A stretch of DNA of 64,000 bases from Spirochaetia bacterium. Its GTDB lineage: Bacteria; Spirochaetota; Leptospiria; Turneriellales; JAOUOS01. Below are positions 8,225 to 17,747 of the stretch, one piece after another. The stretch covers positions 40,320 through 104,319 of the forward strand of contig JAOUOS010000010.1 in the NCBI GenBank assembly GCA_029880285.1, written 5' to 3'. Within the stretch, counting starts at the first letter, position 1, and each line of letters starts with the position of its first letter. The notes below the pieces were generated by a model. The model did no database searches, was not told the DNA's origin, and saw only the letters and a list, made by a program, of their open reading frames with translations. Made by a program: the position numbers and the translations under genes.

Positions 8225-10750
8225 ATGAGTAAAGATAAAGAATCTGTCAATTATCAATTGACCGCAGAAAAAATACAAAAATACGAAACGGCCCAAACAG
8301 CAAAATGGGAAGACGAAAATACTTATTGTACCCATATAAATTCTGAAAAAGAAAATTACTACTGTTTGGTTATGTTCCCCTATCCTTCGGGGCGCATTCA
8401 CATGGGACATGTACGCAATTATACCATAGGCGACGTTGTCGCCAGATACAAAAGACAAAAAGGCTATAACGTTTTACATCCAATGGGATGGGACGCTTTT
8501 GGTCTGCCGGCAGAAAACGCCGCTATAAAAAACCAGACACCTCCCGCTAAATGGACATACTCGAATATAAATGACATGAGAAGCCAGCTAAAACGCATGG
8601 GCTATTCTTATGACTGGGAAAGAGAAGTAGTCACATGCTCTGCTGAGTACTACAAATGGAACCAATATATATTTTTAAAAATGTATGAAGAAGGCCTCGC
8701 CTATAAAAAGAAAGCGCCGGTTAACTGGTGTACCGAATGCAATACGGTACTGGCCAATGAACAGGTAATCAACGGCTGCTGCTGGAGGCATGAAAAAACA
8801 CCGGTTGAAAAAAAAGAATTAGAACAGTGGTTTTTTAAAATAACTGAATTTGCCGATGAACTTTTAGATGGTCATAATCAATTAGAAAAAGGCTGGCCAA
8901 ACAGGGTTTTAAGCATGCAAAAAAACTGGATAGGAAAGTCAACCGGAACTATAGCAAAGTTTACTCTTGAAAAAGGAGAACATCTTGAGATTTTTACCAC
9001 CCGCATTGACACCGTTTTTGGTGTAAGCTACATGGCAGTTGCCCCTGAACATGCTTTATTAAATACTATAGAAGAAGAACCCCATAAAACAAATATCATT
9101 GAATTTAAAAATAAAGTCGCGCGCATGAGTGACATTGATCGTGAAAATCCAAATTTAAAAGAAGGTATTTTTACGGGTCTTTTTGCTGTAAATCCGTTTA
9201 ATAATGAAAAAATACCCATATACGCTGCTAATTTTGTACTACCCCAATACGGTACCGGAGCCGTTATGGCGGTTCCCGCGCATGATCAAAGAGATTTTGA
9301 ATTCGCTAAAAAATACAATCTTCCTATAAAACCTGTTATACATCCTGAAGGTAAAGAAAAGTTATTAGAACAAGACATGAAAGAAGCTTATACGGAACAT
9401 GGTATTTTATACAACAGTCAAAAATATGATACCTTAAAAAGTAAAGAAGCCATTGAAAAAATGACCCAAGATTTAGAAGATGAGAAAAGAGGTTCATTTA
9501 AAATTCAATATAGGCTACGTGACTGGCTTTTATCGAGACAGCGCTACTGGGGCACTCCAATTCCTATTATTTACTGTGATAACTGCGGAACTGTGCCTGC
9601 TCATGAAAAAGATCTTCCTGTAAAACTGCCGGAAGACGTAACATTTGTAAGCGCCTCTTCTGTACTGCCTCATATTGAAGATTTTGTGAACACGACATGC
9701 CCCAAATGCGAAAAAGAAGCAAAAAGAGAAACCGATACGATGGATACCTTTGTAGATTCAAGCTGGTATTTCGCGCGATACCTTTCACCAAAAGATGAAA
9801 ACGCTCCAGTAGATGAAAAAACAGCCAGTAAGTTTTTACCCGTAAATCAGTATATTGGCGGTATTGAACACGCTAATTTACATCTTTTGTATTCAAGATT
9901 TTTTACCAAAGTAATGAAAAAATTAGGTCTCTTAAAAATTGATGAACCTTTCTTAAATCTATTAACACAAGGTATGGTAATTAAAGAAGGCGCTAAGATG
10001 AGTAAATCTTTGGGGAACATTGTGGACCCCGATGAACTTGTGCTAAAATACGGGGCAGATACCATTAGAATATTTACCATGTTCGCGGCACCGGCCGAAA
10101 AAGATTTAGACTGGTCAGAAAAAGGCGTTGAAGGCTGTTTTAGATTTATAAAAAGAATATATCGTTTTATTGAACCGCTTGTAGACGATAAAAATATAAA
10201 ACTTAATTTTAATTCTCCCGTCATGCCTGATAAAGAAAAACAGGCAAAACTTCTTAGACTTACCCATAAAACAATAGCTGTTGTTTCTAGCGATATGGAA
10301 AACTTTTCTTTTAACACGGCCATTGCCCGTTTAATGGAATATATAAATTTTTGCTATAATGACTTTTATGACGAGAAAGATATAAAATACGCTGTAACAG
10401 AAGCCTCTGAAGAAATTATTTCATACGGTATCACTTCTTTTTTAACTTTGCTTTTTCCTTTTGCTCCATTTATTTCATTATATTTTCTTGAAAAAATGGG
10501 TTTAAAATTTGAAAAAGACTTAAACTGGCCAAATTATAATCCCGCCTATCTTGAAGAAGATACAATGAACATAGTCATTCAAATAAACGGAAAACTTAGG
10601 GACCAATTTGAAGTTAAAAAAGATGAAACAAAAGAGAATATTATTAAAGCCGCGAAAAACACAGATAAAATAATTAAATTTCTCGAGGGCCAATCTATTA
10701 TAAAAGAAATATACGTTCCGGGTAAGCTGGTAAATTTAGTTGTAAAGTAG
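8225..10750 (+). CDS. leuS: Leucyl-tRNA synthetase
   Basis: Class I synthetase of 841 residues that charges tRNA-Leu. The HIGH-type signature is HMGH (about residues 59-62, within [15 protein letters not shown]) and the KMSKS loop is about 591-595 ([14 protein letters not shown]). The CP1 editing insert is present ([19 protein letters not shown]), as are the zinc-type cysteines in [15 protein letters not shown] and [13 protein letters not shown]. The anticodon-binding and C-terminal domains end in the usual VNLVVK. Length and order match bacterial LeuRS. The transglutaminase-like gene follows after a single base. Confidence 0.98.
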   Translation: MSKDKESVNYQLTAEKIQKYETAQTAKWEDENTYCTHINSEKENYYCLVMFPYPSGRIHMGHVRNYTIGDVVARYKRQKGYNVLHPMGWDAFGLPAENAAIKNQTPPAKWTYSNINDMRSQLKRMGYSYDWEREVVTCSAEYYKWNQYIFLKMYEEGLAYKKKAPVNWCTECNTVLANEQVINGCCWRHEKTPVEKKELEQWFFKITEFADELLDGHNQLEKGWPNRVLSMQKNWIGKSTGTIAKFTLEKGEHLEIFTTRIDTVFGVSYMAVAPEHALLNTIEEEPHKTNIIEFKNKVARMSDIDRENPNLKEGIFTGLFAVNPFNNEKIPIYAANFVLPQYGTGAVMAVPAHDQRDFEFAKKYNLPIKPVIHPEGKEKLLEQDMKEAYTEHGILYNSQKYDTLKSKEAIEKMTQDLEDEKRGSFKIQYRLRDWLLSRQRYWGTPIPIIYCDNCGTVPAHEKDLPVKLPEDVTFVSASSVLPHIEDFVNTTCPKCEKEAKRETDTMDTFVDSSWYFARYLSPKDENAPVDEKTASKFLPVNQYIGGIEHANLHLLYSRFFTKVMKKLGLLKIDEPFLNLLTQGMVIKEGAKMSKSLGNIVDPDELVLKYGADTIRIFTMFAAPAEKDLDWSEKGVEGCFRFIKRIYRFIEPLVDDKNIKLNFNSPVMPDKEKQAKLLRLTHKTIAVVSSDMENFSFNTAIARLMEYINFCYNDFYDEKDIKYAVTEASEEIISYGITSFLTLLFPFAPFISLYFLEKMGLKFEKDLNWPNYNPAYLEEDTMNIVIQINGKLRDQFEVKKDETKENIIKAAKNTDKIIKFLEGQSIIKEIYVPGKLVNLVVK

Positions 10751-10751
10751 T

Positions 10752-11816
10752 ATGCGCCTCAAGTATCTGATAAAGTCAGCCTTAAATAAATTCAAATCAA
10801 GTCAATTTAGTTTTATATGTTTTACTGTTCTTCTAACCGTTTTTGCTCAATGCTCAGAAAAAAAATTAAGCACCGGCGGAGAAGTTACATTTAAGATAAC
10901 GATAGATGCTCCTTTTGCCAGCAAAGATGTTAAACTTTGGCTACCCTATCCGACATCAGACAAATTACAGACGATTAAAAATGTTAAAATAAACGGGAAT
11001 TATAATAAACAACTAATTACACATGACACACAAAACGATATTCACGCCGTCTACGCCGAGTGGAACGAACCCATAAACAATGAACGCTATCTTACTTTTA
11101 CCTTTACGGCCAGTAGCATTGAACACAAGGTTCAACCGCTCAATGACGACAGTTCAACCGATTTACCCGCAGAAATTATAGAGTTTACCAAAGCTACACG
11201 CTACATACCAACAAGCGGCAAGATTAAAGAAGTCGCGCTTAAAACCATTGGCAATAAAAAAACTATTCTGACTAAGAGCCGCGCTATTTACGACTGGATA
11301 GTGGATAATATCAAGCGCGACCCTCGTGTTATAGGGTGCGGCACCGGCGAAGTAGAAAAGACGATACAAAGCATGAGCGGCAAATGCGCCGACGTCAGTA
11401 CCGTTTACGTGGCTATGGCCCGGGCAGCAGGCGTTCCCGCCCGCGAGGTTTTTGGAATGCGCCTTGGCAGTAAATCAAAAACCGACATCACAGATGGACA
11501 TCATTGCTGGGCAGAGTTTTATCTGCCGAAAAAAGGCTGGGTACCAGTTGATCCCTCGGATGTTCTGAAAACAATTTTGGTAAAAGAAATCACAATCGAA
11601 GAGGCCCTTCCCTACCGCGAATATTATTTTGGCTCTGTTGACGCCAATCGAATTGTGCTGGCGCGAGGCGGCCGTGATATTTATCTGAATCCCAAACAAA
11701 ATGACGCTCCGCTTAATTACTTCATGTATCCTTATGCTGAAGTTGACGGCAAAGCCCTTGAATGGCTTGCCGCCCAGGATAAATTGAAATACCAGATAAC
11801 ATATCACAATCTGTGA
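10752..11816 (+). CDS. Transglutaminase-like lipoprotein
   Basis: A 354-residue exported protein. A basic N-terminus and hydrophobic stretch end at LTVFAQC, a plausible lipobox, so it is probably membrane-anchored. The papain-like transglutaminase core is clear: C212 in MSGKCADVSTVYVAMARAAGVPAREVFG, H250/H251 in DGHHCWAEFYLP and D267 in WVPVDPSD form the expected triad. Such proteins usually act as peptidases or cross-linkers in the envelope. The 3' half uses noticeably more G+C and GC-ending codons than its neighbours, which hints at acquisition by transfer. The start ATG is 1 bp after the leuS stop, giving translational coupling. Confidence 0.88.
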   Translation: MRLKYLIKSALNKFKSSQFSFICFTVLLTVFAQCSEKKLSTGGEVTFKITIDAPFASKDVKLWLPYPTSDKLQTIKNVKINGNYNKQLITHDTQNDIHAVYAEWNEPINNERYLTFTFTASSIEHKVQPLNDDSSTDLPAEIIEFTKATRYIPTSGKIKEVALKTIGNKKTILTKSRAIYDWIVDNIKRDPRVIGCGTGEVEKTIQSMSGKCADVSTVYVAMARAAGVPAREVFGMRLGSKSKTDITDGHHCWAEFYLPKKGWVPVDPSDVLKTILVKEITIEEALPYREYYFGSVDANRIVLARGGRDIYLNPKQNDAPLNYFMYPYAEVDGKALEWLAAQDKLKYQITYHNL

Positions 11817-12077
11817 AATATCACATCACTTCAAACACTCTTCTTTATCTTCTCTGCGTTAATCTATTTCATCCCTCAAATCTGCGTCCTGTTTTTCTAC
11901 TTTTCCTGCTTTCATTTGTGCAGATTAGGCATTTATTAGTATCGAAGCATGGCTTCTTTATTTTTTCTCTGTGAACTCTACGGCCTCTGTGGCTATTTCT
12001 TTTAATCTCTTAAAGAAAATATTCAATCATCATCTTAAATTACTTTAGAAATATATAAAACAAGCCAATAATCAATT

Positions 12078-12704
12078 GTGGACTATCTCGCGTTAGGCTT
12101 ATTATTTATTGGCGCTTTGCTTGTTTTATCGGGAATTCTTTTGACTCATTCTGAAAAAATACGGGAAGGAACCGAGTATGTGGCAGTTGAACTGGCTAAA
12201 CAAAATAAAATTAAAGAAAAAATCAACTTAGAAGAAAATATTATTCAAAAACAACCTTCACAAACCCTGCCAAAGGAAAACAATTATGCGCCGCGCGTAC
12301 CCCAGCAGGCCCCTTTTCCCCATATACTAACGGAAGCTCCCGATAAAATCAGCGGTTTTCCCGGATATAAGATTCCTAAAATTTTTTCAAAAGAAGCCGT
12401 TTTATATTTTGATAACGCGAATAACAGTATTTATAACGGCAAAGAAGAAACTTTAAACATTGAAGATTTTTCTGGCTTAAGACGCGTTGGCAAAGGGAGT
12501 TTTTCATATAATGGATTTAATTTTATTTTTGAGAATAATGGCTTAAAGCAGGAATTTGATCCGGCTTCTTTAAGCCATTTAGCGTTTTATCCTAACTGTT
12601 TGGTTCTTGTTTCAAAAAGTGATTTACCGCCTGCTCTTTTTTTTATGGATGAAACAGAAAATACGAGAAAAGCACTGGAATCTTTTAACTTAAGCAAAGT
12701 ATAA
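12078..12704 (+). CDS. Membrane-anchored protein of unknown function
   Basis: I do not recognise this 208-residue protein. It starts at a GTG (MDYLALGLLFIGALLVLSGILL), which gives one N-terminal membrane helix. A polar, proline-rich linker (about 55-95: QKPSQTLPKENN, PRVPQQAPFPH) follows. The C-terminal domain of about 110 residues is rich in aromatic beta-strand-like segments (EAVLYFDNANNSIYNGKEE, FSYNGFNFIFENNG). The next gene starts 1 bp after its stop, so the two are expressed together. Both may be envelope proteins specific to this lineage. Confidence 0.65.
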   Translation: MDYLALGLLFIGALLVLSGILLTHSEKIREGTEYVAVELAKQNKIKEKINLEENIIQKQPSQTLPKENNYAPRVPQQAPFPHILTEAPDKISGFPGYKIPKIFSKEAVLYFDNANNSIYNGKEETLNIEDFSGLRRVGKGSFSYNGFNFIFENNGLKQEFDPASLSHLAFYPNCLVLVSKSDLPPALFFMDETENTRKALESFNLSKV

Positions 12705-12705
12705 T

Positions 12706-13713
12706 ATGCTTTTTAGCCACCACACAGCCGGTAAACACGTTAAAAAAAAAAGTAACGCAGAAAAACTTTTTAATTTTATATTTTGGATAATTATAATATC
12801 CTCTTTTATATATGGGGTACAATATTTATATAACCAAAAAGATAGAATTCTATTTAATTTTCAAAAAGACCGTTACAGTGAAATTGAAAATAAATTAATA
12901 AGTTTATCTGAAAACCTTAAAACAAGCGAGATTGAAAACAAAGATGAAATTAAAAATCTTTCAAACTTATTATCGGCGCTTTTAAAAGATCATGAAGATG
13001 ACGGATACCTATATTTCTTATACGGAAAACTGTACTTCATTCTATTTAATAAACCTTTTCATTACAATGATAATCTTTATAGAAATTTTCTATTTAATTT
13101 ATATTTAGAAAAAAATGATTTTTACGATCGCTTAAATAAAGACTACTGGAGCAAAGCTTTAATCTATTTTAGAAAATCAATGCTGCTGACAATTCCTGAA
13201 AGCTACATTGAAACCGCCAAAGAAAATCTTTCCTTTTTATATTTTTGGGGAGGAAGACCCTACTGGAAGGCCGGATATGAGTTAATTAAAGAAAACATAT
13301 CTAAAAAATTTACATTTGATATGTATAATATCTTTCTTTTAGAAGATACTCCCGACTGGGAAAAACTAAACGCAGATTTTGACAGCGACCATATTAATTT
13401 ATGGCAGTCTTTTTACTACCTGAATACTAAAAATACGCCTCTGGCTTTTTCAAAGTTAAATAAACTTGCCCTTTCTGAAAATATAAATTTAAGAAATATG
13501 GCGCAATATCTGCTTGGATATTTAGCGGGAAAACAAAATAAAATGAAAACTCAATTTCATTTTTATTCTATGATCAATCTTGAAACTTTTTTACCTCAAA
13601 ACAAATGGTTTCTTCAGGAATATTATATAGTAATACGTTTTCTTGGCTACGAAAAACTAGCCGCGCAGGTTTTAAAAAACTATGAACCTATGGTTTTATC
13701 AAAAAGCAAATAA
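12706..13713 (+). CDS. Membrane-anchored helical repeat protein, unknown function
   Basis: A 335-residue protein with a basic N-terminus (KHVKKKSNAEK) and a single membrane helix at about 24-42. A long alpha-helical region with TPR/SEL-like periodicity follows (DGYLYFLYGKLYFILF, YWSKALIYFRKSMLL, ENLSFLYFWGGRPYWKAGYELIK, LWQSFYYLNTKNTPLAFSKL). It is very rich in Tyr and Phe. The repeats are too divergent to place in a named family. It is coupled to the preceding membrane protein. A role as a scaffold at the inner membrane would fit the architecture, but nothing in the sequence names the partner. Confidence 0.65.
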   Translation: MLFSHHTAGKHVKKKSNAEKLFNFIFWIIIISSFIYGVQYLYNQKDRILFNFQKDRYSEIENKLISLSENLKTSEIENKDEIKNLSNLLSALLKDHEDDGYLYFLYGKLYFILFNKPFHYNDNLYRNFLFNLYLEKNDFYDRLNKDYWSKALIYFRKSMLLTIPESYIETAKENLSFLYFWGGRPYWKAGYELIKENISKKFTFDMYNIFLLEDTPDWEKLNADFDSDHINLWQSFYYLNTKNTPLAFSKLNKLALSENINLRNMAQYLLGYLAGKQNKMKTQFHFYSMINLETFLPQNKWFLQEYYIVIRFLGYEKLAAQVLKNYEPMVLSKSK

Positions 13714-13762
13714 CTCTTTCTCATTCGTTTGACCGCCTGTTTTATATCGAAATTTTGACCCA

Positions 13763-16700
13763 ATGCCCAGGCGAAAAGATCTGCAAAAAATTATGATCAT
13801 AGGCTCTGGTCCTATTGTCATTGGGCAGGCCAGTGAGTTTGATTATTCGGGAACGCAGGCCGTAAAAGCTTTAAAAGAAGAAGGATACGAAATTCTTTTA
13901 ATAAACTCGAATCCGGCTACTATCATGACAGATCCCGACTTAGCCGATAAAATATACATTGAACCAATCAGCCTTCCTTATCTTGAAAAAATAATTAAAG
14001 AAGAAAGACCTCAGGCGATACTGCCAACAGTAGGCGGACAAACCGCTTTAAACGCGGCTTTGCTGCTTTACAAAGAAGGTATTCTTGATAAATACAATAT
14101 TGAATTAATAGGCGCGAAACCCGAAGCCATAGAAAAAGCTGAAGACAGAGAACTTTTCAAACAGGCAATGGAAAAAATTAACGTAAAAGTTCCCTTATCT
14201 GTTACCGTAAAAACCTATAAAGACGCGCTTAAGTTCCTTAAAAAATCCGGTTTGCCTATAATACTACGGCCTTCTTTTACTTTGGGAGGAACCGGCGGCG
14301 GAATTTGCTATAATAAAGAAGATTTTGAAACTATGGTATTAAAAGCTCTTGCCGAAAGCCCTACGCATCAGGTATTAATTGAACAGTCAGTTCTAGGATG
14401 GAAAGAGTTTGAACTTGAAGTAATGCGCGACCTGGCTGACAATGTTGTTATCATATGCAGTATTGAAAATTTGGACCCTATGGGTGTACACACGGGAGAT
14501 TCAATAACCGTAGCGCCCCAGCAGACCTTAAGCGATAAAGAATATCAAAACTTAAGAAATATAGCCATAAATGTTATACGAGAAATTGGGGTAGAAACAG
14601 GCGGCTCTAATATACAGTTTGCCGTTAATCCTAAAAACGGCGATGTTATTATTATTGAAATGAATCCTAGAGTGAGCCGTTCATCTGCTTTGGCCAGTAA
14701 GGCTACGGGCTTTCCTATCGCGAGAATTGCCGCGAAACTATCGGTAGGATATACTCTGGATGAAATACCAAACGATATAACAAAAAAAACGCCGGCTTCA
14801 TTTGAGCCTTCTATAGACTATATAGTAACTAAAGCTCCCCGTTTTACTTTTGAAAAATTTCCCGATACACCCAGAACATTAGATACTCAAATGCGTTCCG
14901 TAGGTGAAGCCATGGCCATTGGGCGAACTTTTGGCGAGTCATTTCATAAAGTTTTTCGTTCTCTTGAAACGGGCCGCGGCGGATGGGGATTAGATTTTGA
15001 TTTTACTGAAAAAATTGAAATTTTAAAACAGAAAAAAAACAATACTCATTCAGCTTTTTTACGTGAAACCTTAAGTATACCCACGGATAATCGTATATTT
15101 TATCTTAGAGAAGCCATGCTTGAAAATTTATCTAATGAAGAAATATATAGTCATACAAAAATAGATCCATGGTTTATAACGCAATTAAGACGCTTAATTG
15201 ACCTTGAAAAATTATTTAAAAAATCATATGAACAAAATAATCTTGATTTTGAAACCTTTGAAAAAACTAAACAGTTCGGCTATACTAATTTACAGCTTGC
15301 TTGTTTAATTTCTGAAGAAGAAATAAACCCTATATTAATAAAATTAGCAGACCTAAAAAAAGGCTCAGAAGAATATAATTTGTTATCGGCTAAAATTAAA
15401 AGCATTGTAAAAGAGAATAAAAAATTACTGGAAAATAAAACACACAAATGGGAAAAACCCCCCGTTTATAAAAGAGTTGATACCTGCGCGGCAGAATTTG
15501 AATCTTTCACACCCTACTTATACTCATCTTATGAAGAAGAATGTGAAGCAGAGCCTGATGATACAAATAAAGTGATAATTTTAGGCGGCGGACCAAACCG
15601 CATAGGACAGGGAATTGAATTTGACTATTGCTGCTGCCACGCTTCTTTCGCTCTTCAAGAAATGGGATATGAAAGTATTATGGTAAATTCGAACCCTGAA
15701 ACAGTTTCAACTGATTATGATACTTCTAACCGGCTATATTTTGAACCGCTGACAATTGAAAGCATCTTGTCTATTTATGAAAAAGAAAAATTAAAAGGCA
15801 GCTTAAAAGGTGTAATATTACAATTCGGAGGTCAAACTCCGCTTAGGCTAGCCAGAGAACTTTTAGAAAGCGGGGTTATTGTGTTGGGAACCTCGCCTGC
15901 TGATATTCACAAAGCTGAAGACCGCAATGAATTTAATAAAATGATTAAAAAATTAAATTTAAACCAGCCTCTGGGAGCAATGGCAATAAGTCTTGATGAA
16001 GCGCTGGCAGCCGCTGAAAAAATAGGTTATCCGGTACTGGCCAGACCCTCTTATGTATTAGGCGGCAGGGCAATGATGATAGTGCATAATCCTGAACAAT
16101 TAAAAGATTACATGGAAAAAAGCACCGAACTTAGCCAAGATAGACCTGTTTTAATTGATCAATTTTTACAGCATGCTGTTGAAGTAGATGTAGATGCTCT
16201 TTGTGATAAACAAGATGTGTTTATTACCGGCATATTGGAACATATTGAAGAAGCAGGAGTTCATTCTGGTGACAGCGCCTGCATATTGCCGCCTGCCAAT
16301 ATTTCTGAAAAACTAATAAACGAAATAACTGAAACCACGCGAAAAATTGCTCTTGAGCTAAATGTTTTGGGTCTTATTAATATTCAATATGCTATTTATG
16401 AAAATGAGCTTTATGTGATAGAGGTGAATCCGCGTGCGAGTCGTACTGTTCCCTTTATTTCAAAAGCAATAGGAATTCCTATAGCAAAAAAAGCTACTGA
16501 AATTATCATGGGTAAAACTTTAAAAGAATTAAACTTAATTGATAAACCTAAGTTTGATCTATATTACGTTAAAGAAGTAGTTTTACCTTTCAAGAAATTT
16601 GCCGGTACCGATACAATATTAGGTCCTGAGATGAAATCAACAGGAGAAGTAATGGGTATAGGAAAGACTCCTTCTGAAGCGTTTTTTAAATCACAGGAAG

Positions 16701-17119
16701 CATCTGGGCAAACTCTTCCCTTAAAGGGTAATGTTTTTATATCGGTAAGTGATACGGCCAAAAAATACTTAATAAAGCCTTTAAACGCGATTGTAAAAAG
16801 CGGTTATGTAATTTACGCTACAGAAGGAACCCATAACTTTTTAAAAAATAATAATATAAAATCTATACGTGTCTCAAAAGTATATGAAAGCCGCCCTAAT
16901 ATTGTTGATCTTATTAAATCAGGTAAAATAAATATTGTATTAAATATACCTACAGATATACAAACCCGAAATGACGCTCTTGAAATAAGACTCTCTGCTC
17001 TTCGATATAATGTACCCTATTTTACTACAATTGAAGCAGCCGCTCAGGCATTTGCCGGTATAGTAGAAATGCAGAACAGTTCTATTGAAGTATATCCTCT
17101 AAGAAAGAATAAAATATAA
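13763..17119 (+). CDS. carB: Carbamoyl-phosphate synthase large subunit
   Basis: ATP-dependent enzyme making carbamoyl phosphate for pyrimidine and arginine synthesis. The 1118 residues contain two homologous ATP-grasp halves. Each begins with a glycine-rich loop ([22 protein letters not shown] near residue 12; [18 protein letters not shown] near 610) and each has a [15 protein letters not shown] or [19 protein letters not shown] metal-binding block. The C-terminal MGS-like allosteric domain (about 985-1110) has [10 protein letters not shown] and NIVLNIPTD. The small subunit carA is not adjacent. pyrC is at 34465, also alone, so pyrimidine genes are scattered here. The start [17 protein letters not shown] matches the family. 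Confidence 0.97.
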   Translation: MPRRKDLQKIMIIGSGPIVIGQASEFDYSGTQAVKALKEEGYEILLINSNPATIMTDPDLADKIYIEPISLPYLEKIIKEERPQAILPTVGGQTALNAALLLYKEGILDKYNIELIGAKPEAIEKAEDRELFKQAMEKINVKVPLSVTVKTYKDALKFLKKSGLPIILRPSFTLGGTGGGICYNKEDFETMVLKALAESPTHQVLIEQSVLGWKEFELEVMRDLADNVVIICSIENLDPMGVHTGDSITVAPQQTLSDKEYQNLRNIAINVIREIGVETGGSNIQFAVNPKNGDVIIIEMNPRVSRSSALASKATGFPIARIAAKLSVGYTLDEIPNDITKKTPASFEPSIDYIVTKAPRFTFEKFPDTPRTLDTQMRSVGEAMAIGRTFGESFHKVFRSLETGRGGWGLDFDFTEKIEILKQKKNNTHSAFLRETLSIPTDNRIFYLREAMLENLSNEEIYSHTKIDPWFITQLRRLIDLEKLFKKSYEQNNLDFETFEKTKQFGYTNLQLACLISEEEINPILIKLADLKKGSEEYNLLSAKIKSIVKENKKLLENKTHKWEKPPVYKRVDTCAAEFESFTPYLYSSYEEECEAEPDDTNKVIILGGGPNRIGQGIEFDYCCCHASFALQEMGYESIMVNSNPETVSTDYDTSNRLYFEPLTIESILSIYEKEKLKGSLKGVILQFGGQTPLRLARELLESGVIVLGTSPADIHKAEDRNEFNKMIKKLNLNQPLGAMAISLDEALAAAEKIGYPVLARPSYVLGGRAMMIVHNPEQLKDYMEKSTELSQDRPVLIDQFLQHAVEVDVDALCDKQDVFITGILEHIEEAGVHSGDSACILPPANISEKLINEITETTRKIALELNVLGLINIQYAIYENELYVIEVNPRASRTVPFISKAIGIPIAKKATEIIMGKTLKELNLIDKPKFDLYYVKEVVLPFKKFAGTDTILGPEMKSTGEVMGIGKTPSEAFFKSQEASGQTLPLKGNVFISVSDTAKKYLIKPLNAIVKSGYVIYATEGTHNFLKNNNIKSIRVSKVYESRPNIVDLIKSGKINIVLNIPTDIQTRNDALEIRLSALRYNVPYFTTIEAAAQAFAGIVEMQNSSIEVYPLRKNKI

Positions 17120-17491
17120 ATGAAAGATAAGATAAGAGAAATTATACAGACAAGATAACAGATTTTTTTTCAATATTTTGCTATTCTGCAAAAAAGACAT
17201 TACTTAAAACATCAACCTCTTCTTGTTTTTTCAAAAAAAGCTGAATCTAAATTGTGATATTTTTTTTTAAAAAATTTATTTTCTTTTCTTGACAGATGTG
17301 CGCACTAAAAACCCCTGTCCTAAATTAGGGTATTGCTAATAACTTATGAGTATACTTTTGAATATTAAGTAGTATTGTATCATGAATTTAAGAGTAAAAG
17401 CATGCGCCCTTGGACTAGAGAAGAAGAGGTTTTGTTTTTAATGAATAAAGGTTTAATACTTATCTGATAGAAAAAATATTTAATAAATAAA
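17120..17491 (+). other. Intergenic region before the nap genes
   Basis: No complete gene is visible in these 372 bases. A 21-codon fragment at 17402-17467 reads RPWTREEEVLFLMN and is described separately. TTGACA occurs at 17291-17296, but I find no well-spaced -10 box. I looked for an FNR-type TTGAT-N4-ATCAA operator, expected for nitrate respiration, and saw none. The promoter of the nap operon must lie here or within the fragment. Confidence 0.5.
17402..17467 (+). pseudogene. Short Myb/SANT-like fragment
   Basis: An ATG-initiated 21-codon frame (17402-17467) reads MRPWTREEEVLFLMN then KGLILI and stops. RPWTxEEE is the usual opening of small Myb/SANT-like DNA-binding domains, but the remaining helices are missing. 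It is probably the remnant of a gene that once stood before napD. It could also be a chance match or a leader peptide, so confidence is low. Confidence 0.3.
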
Positions 17492-17719
17492 ATGTTAATT
17501 TCAGGACTATTATTAGAAATGCAAGACGGAAAAATAAAAGAAGTATTGCATGCAATAAAAAAAATTAATGGTCTTGAAGTTACAGAAGAGTTTCCTGAAA
17601 ACAAACTCGGTCTGGTCTTAGAATCTAAAAACACACAGCAGGCTGTTGATGCTTGTAATAAAATAAATAGTCTGCCGCAAATAACAAATTTAAGTTTAGT
17701 TTATTATCGCTATGTATAA
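17492..17719 (+). CDS. napD: NapD-like chaperone for periplasmic nitrate reductase
   Basis: A 75-residue ferredoxin-fold protein beginning MLISGLLLEMQDGKIKEVLHAIKKINGLEV and ending LPQITNLSLVYYRYV. This is the size and strand/helix pattern of NapD, which binds the signal peptide of NapA and delays export until the molybdenum cofactor is loaded. Its position immediately before napA, with the end of its frame near the napA start, supports the call. Sequence similarity alone in so short a protein is moderate. Confidence 0.82.
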   Translation: MLISGLLLEMQDGKIKEVLHAIKKINGLEVTEEFPENKLGLVLESKNTQQAVDACNKINSLPQITNLSLVYYRYV

Positions 17720-17747
17720 TTTTAGACTAAGCAAAAGGAGATTTTCA

